Shown here: one piece after another, positions 7,724 to 9,761 of the stretch
How positions within the stretch are numbered: the first letter of the stretch is position 1
Layout: the number at the start of each line of letters is the position of its first letter
Source: Planococcus sp. (in: firmicutes)
Lineage (GTDB): Bacteria; Bacillota; Bacilli; Bacillales_A; Planococcaceae
Direction of reading: 5' to 3'
Length of the DNA: 9,761 bases
Assembly (NCBI GenBank): GCA_030147225.1
Contig: JASLAI010000271.1
Coordinates: 1 to 9,761, forward strand
Notes under the pieces: generated by a model
Databases searched by the model: none
The model's input: only the letters and a program-made list of their open reading frames with translations
Told to the model about the DNA's origin: nothing
Position numbers and translations under genes: made by a program

Positions 7724-8696
7724 CGAATACGTCTCCTTCTGCAAAAACGTCTGTTACTTGAATGGCTAATCGGCCTTTAGAAACCCCGGGTTGCGCAAAA
7801 AACTTTTGTTTTCCATCGACGAGAACGGTAACCGAAGAATCATAGGATTCGTTTAATCGAATGACATCGCCTTCTTTTAGTTTCAAAAAGTCCCCGATAT
7901 CGATTTTTGATCTGCCTAAAATAGCTTTGATTTCTAATTTAGTACTTTGTAATTTTTTCTCTAAAGCTTCCATTTCATGATTCTCAATTTCTTTTTTCTG
8001 ATTCGCAAGCCAATGGCGCGCTGACAATTTAGGCAATACTTGCTCCAGCACCACATGAGGGAGGCAAATATTAATAATGCCTTCTACATCTCCAATTTTT
8101 GTCTGCAAAGAAACGAGAATCACTGTTTCGTTTGGAGGCGAGATTGTTAAAAATTGTGGATTTATTTCTATTTCTTTTAATTCAGGAGACAATTCAATGA
8201 CTGAAGCCCAAACTTCCTGAAAGTTTTCTAACGCTTTTATAAAAACTCTTTCAATAATACTTACTTCAATTTCCGTCAAATCGCTGCTCTTCAGAAGCAC
8301 TTTACCTTGGCCTCCAAGCAATCGGTCGAACATCACATTTGCGACATTTGGAGAAAATTCCATAGCCATACTACCTTGAAGCGGCGCAGCTTCAAACACA
8401 CCTAAAATTGATTTTTGCTGCACATTCTGAATAAATTCCTCGTAGGAAACCTGTTCGACAGCTGAAACGGAGATTTGAACAAATGCCCGCAATTGAATCG
8501 AAAAATAAGAAGTCAGCAAGCGTGCAAAGTTTTCATGAATGCGTGTCAATGTACGTGTCTGATCCTGCGAAAAACGCAGGGCTTTTTTGAAGTCGTAAGT
8601 TCGAACATTTCGGTCTTTTGTTTTCGGAGCCAACTTCTCTGTGTCTAATGTCGAAAGCAGCTTCTCGATATTTTTATCGGATAAACCCTCTGTCAC
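7713..8696 (-). CDS. fliM: Flagellar motor switch protein FliM
   Basis: FliM is the middle-ring C-ring protein that binds FliG and FliY and, through its N-terminal peptide, phosphorylated CheY. The 327 residues match the family (332 in B. subtilis). Clear family stretches are [16 protein letters not shown] (31-46), [16 protein letters not shown] (50-65) and [11 protein letters not shown] (121-131, with the GGxG motif of the middle domain). The middle domain also has LTEIE (140-144), NPQF (179-182) and [19 protein letters not shown] (188-206). The C-terminal FliN-like domain (about 250-320) ends in a standard way. The N-terminal peptide [10 protein letters not shown] (5-14) is diverged from the usual LSQNEIDALL. 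The start is a GTG with GAGGAG upstream in the 13-nucleotide gap after flbD. B. subtilis has fliL between these two genes; it is missing here. The gene is AT-rich. Confidence 0.96.
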   Translation of the reverse strand: MTEGLSDKNIEKLLSTLDTEKLAPKTKDRNVRTYDFKKALRFSQDQTRTLTRIHENFARLLTSYFSIQLRAFVQISVSAVEQVSYEEFIQNVQQKSILGVFEAAPLQGSMAMEFSPNVANVMFDRLLGGQGKVLLKSSDLTEIEVSIIERVFIKALENFQEVWASVIELSPELKEIEINPQFLTISPPNETVILVSLQTKIGDVEGIINICLPHVVLEQVLPKLSARHWLANQKKEIENHEMEALEKKLQSTKLEIKAILGRSKIDIGDFLKLKEGDVIRLNESYDSSVTVLVDGKQKFFAQPGVSKGRLAIQVTDVFAEGDVFDDN

Positions 8697-8709
8697 GGCT
8701 TTTCTCTCC

Positions 8710-8925
8710 TCATTCCATCAAGTTTGGTTCTTGTAAACGAGGCAAAATGTTAATTTCTCGGTAATAATCAGTCACTTTTTCAGTCACTTCGACTATGGAT
8801 TCCAAAACATGTATTTTTTTGCCTGAAGTCAAGGTTACGACGGTATCTGGTGTAGCTTCCAATCTTTCAATGTATATCGCATTCAAAGTGATTGAGGATT
8901 GATTTAATCTAGTCAAATTAATCAT
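8710..8925 (-). CDS. flbD: Flagellar FlbD family protein (SwrD)
   Basis: This is a 71-residue FlbD/SwrD protein. In B. subtilis the homologue (YlzI/SwrD) raises flagellar motor torque and is needed for swarming; its biochemical action is not established. The family signature is clear: MINLTRLN (1-8), LNAIYIERLEATPDT (14-28), TLTSGKKIHVLES (31-43) and VTDYYREI (51-58), ending at an acidic tail. No membrane segment is visible. Its position after the hook gene matches the B. subtilis order. The ATG at 8925 has no Shine-Dalgarno within the usual distance; the only strong one (8967-8973) is 41 nucleotides upstream, beyond a hairpin. The gene shares the low GC of fliM. Confidence 0.93.
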   Translation of the reverse strand: MINLTRLNQSSITLNAIYIERLEATPDTVVTLTSGKKIHVLESIVEVTEKVTDYYREINILPRLQEPNLME

Positions 8926-8933
8926 TTAGAATA

Positions 8934-8962
8934 TTAAGGTTCGGAAAACTCCCGTGCCTTAA
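8934..8962 (-). promoter_or_regulatory. Intercistronic hairpin between flgE and flbD
   Basis: In the transcript, UUAAGG (8962-8957) can pair with CCUUAA (8939-8934). Inside, after a 2x2 internal loop (CA opposite AA), CGGGA can pair with UUCCG (one G-U) around a three-base loop. No U-run follows, so it does not look like an intrinsic terminator. It sits exactly between a strong Shine-Dalgarno and the flbD ATG. Function is inferred only; folding energy was not computed. Confidence 0.55.
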
Positions 8963-8966
8963 ACGT

Positions 8967-8973
8967 CCCTCCT
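8967..8973 (-). promoter_or_regulatory. Strong Shine-Dalgarno distant from the flbD start
   Basis: AGGAGGG follows the flgE stop codon directly. No ATG, GTG or TTG lies in the next 5 to 13 bases; the nearest start is the flbD ATG, 41 nucleotides on. If the hairpin at 8934-8962 forms, the unpaired spacing falls to 4 plus 8 = 12 nucleotides, close to workable. Otherwise it is an orphan ribosome binding site. Confidence 0.6.
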
Positions 8974-9750
8974 TTATCGTTTCAAGTTAATAACTTCTTG
9001 CAGCACTTCATCAGAAGTGGAAATTGTCCGGGAATTGGCTTGGAATCCGCGCTGGGCAATAATCATTTCTGTAAACTCTTCGGTAAGATCCACATTCGAC
9101 ATTTCCAGCATGCCTGAACTGATTTCAGTGTTTCCAGCAGTTGCTGTGCCTATAGCAAGAGCGCCACCTGCAGCTCCGGTCATTTCGTACAGCGATCCTC
9201 CAACTTTCCGGAGACCTTCCGGATTAGGCGGAGTTGAAATACCAACAGAACCAATAGTAGTTTCTGCTCCGTTAGCCTGTCTCCCAATTACATCCCCCGC
9301 GCGATTGATGCTGAAAGAATCGTATCCTGCTACATTAATGGCCTGTCCATTACTATTTAAAACATTATACCCTTGAGCTGTAACCAGATTTCCAGCTGCC
9401 GTGACTGTAAAATTACCAGAACGAGTTAAGTATCGGCCTCCAGCAGCGGCCTCTGGATCCTGAACTACAAAAAATCCGTCACCCATAATTGCCAAGTCTG
9501 TTCCGACCCCTGTAGTCATGGCAGAACCTGCGTTATGATTTACGTTGATGGAAGCTGAAGCTGATCCCAATCCAACTTGCATAGGATTTGTGCCGCGGTT
9601 CGACATGTTTTGGCTCAGCAAATCCTGGAAGTTGATTGTACTTTTCTTATAGCCGATCGTATTGACGTTAGAGATATTGTTCCCGATAACATCTAATTTT
9701 GTTTGAAAGTTTTTCATGCCTGATACACCTGAGTACATTGAACGTAACAT
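8974..9750 (-). CDS. flgE: Flagellar hook protein FlgE (FlgG-type hook/rod family protein)
   Basis: This is the hook/rod family protein that in B. subtilis is the hook structural protein FlgE (formerly called FlgG, and still often annotated so). It is exported through the flagellar channel and polymerises into the hook outside the cell. The 258 residues compare with 264 in B. subtilis. The N-terminal rod/hook domain has MLRSMYSGVSG (1-11) and VIGNNISNVNTIGYKKS (21-37). The central FlgE/G segment has DLAIMGDGFFVV (85-96) and YLTRSGNFTV (107-116). The C-terminal domain has GMLEMSNVDLTEEFTEMI (213-230), IAQRGFQANSR (231-241) and ends VINLKR. The central part is Gly/Ala-rich and lacks cysteine, as usual for exported axial proteins. 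The ATG at 9750 has GGG bases upstream at the window edge, where the binding site is cut. Its composition matches the export genes, not the adjacent flbD-fliM block. Confidence 0.93.
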   Translation of the reverse strand: MLRSMYSGVSGMKNFQTKLDVIGNNISNVNTIGYKKSTINFQDLLSQNMSNRGTNPMQVGLGSASASINVNHNAGSAMTTGVGTDLAIMGDGFFVVQDPEAAAGGRYLTRSGNFTVTAAGNLVTAQGYNVLNSNGQAINVAGYDSFSINRAGDVIGRQANGAETTIGSVGISTPPNPEGLRKVGGSLYEMTGAAGGALAIGTATAGNTEISSGMLEMSNVDLTEEFTEMIIAQRGFQANSRTISTSDEVLQEVINLKR

Positions 9751-9761
9751 TTAATTTTCCC

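Noticed and set aside
7724..7744. Upstream TTG extending FliY by seven residues
   Set aside because: The Shine-Dalgarno AGAAGGAG lies within this extension and is correctly spaced for the ATG at 7723.
8934..8962. Hairpin as an intrinsic transcription terminator after flgE
   Set aside because: No U-run follows the stem, the outer stem is mostly A-U, and the operon clearly continues downstream.

Overview
The window is a stretch of a flagellar (fla/che-type) operon, read entirely from the minus strand. Eleven genes run from right to left in a tightly packed array. Their order and the close similarity of the proteins to Bacillus subtilis flagellar proteins (recalled, not searched) indicate a motile, Gram-positive member of the Bacillales. 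The moderate GC content (about 45 to 50 percent in most lines counted by hand) and the protein sequences fit a Planococcaceae-like bacterium, but this placement is tentative.

Layout in transcription order: hook protein FlgE (FlgG-type), FlbD/SwrD, switch proteins FliM and FliY, then the flagellar type III export apparatus FliO, FliP, FliQ, FliR, FlhB and FlhA, and finally the SRP-type GTPase FlhF, which is cut by the left edge. Gaps are between -11 and +48 nucleotides, with several stop/start overlaps, so the genes are very probably co-transcribed and partly translationally coupled. There is no gene-free stretch longer than 48 bases. I see no RNA gene, mobile element, CRISPR array, terminator or convincing internal promoter.

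Functionally, FliO assists assembly of the FliP-FliQ-FliR export gate. FlhB sets substrate specificity and FlhA forms the cytoplasmic export ring. FlgE is one of the exported substrates and builds the hook. FliM and FliY form the C-ring that sets rotation direction, FlbD/SwrD supports motor torque, and FlhF helps place the flagellum.

The export half is textbook. The unusual part is the flbD-fliM-fliY segment. Relative to the B. subtilis order, fliL (between flbD and fliM) and cheY (between fliY and fliO) are absent. The segment is more AT-rich than both flanks. FliY has lost the asparagine of its first CheC-type phosphatase site, and the CheY-binding peptides of FliM and FliY are diverged. 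The flgE-flbD gap holds a strong Shine-Dalgarno far from the flbD start, separated from it by a hairpin. Together these suggest a remodelled or horizontally replaced motor-switch block. No wholly new system is evident.

Several starts were reassigned: fliO to a TTG with a strong ribosome binding site, fliY and fliQ to internal ATGs. flhA, flhB and fliM start at GTG.
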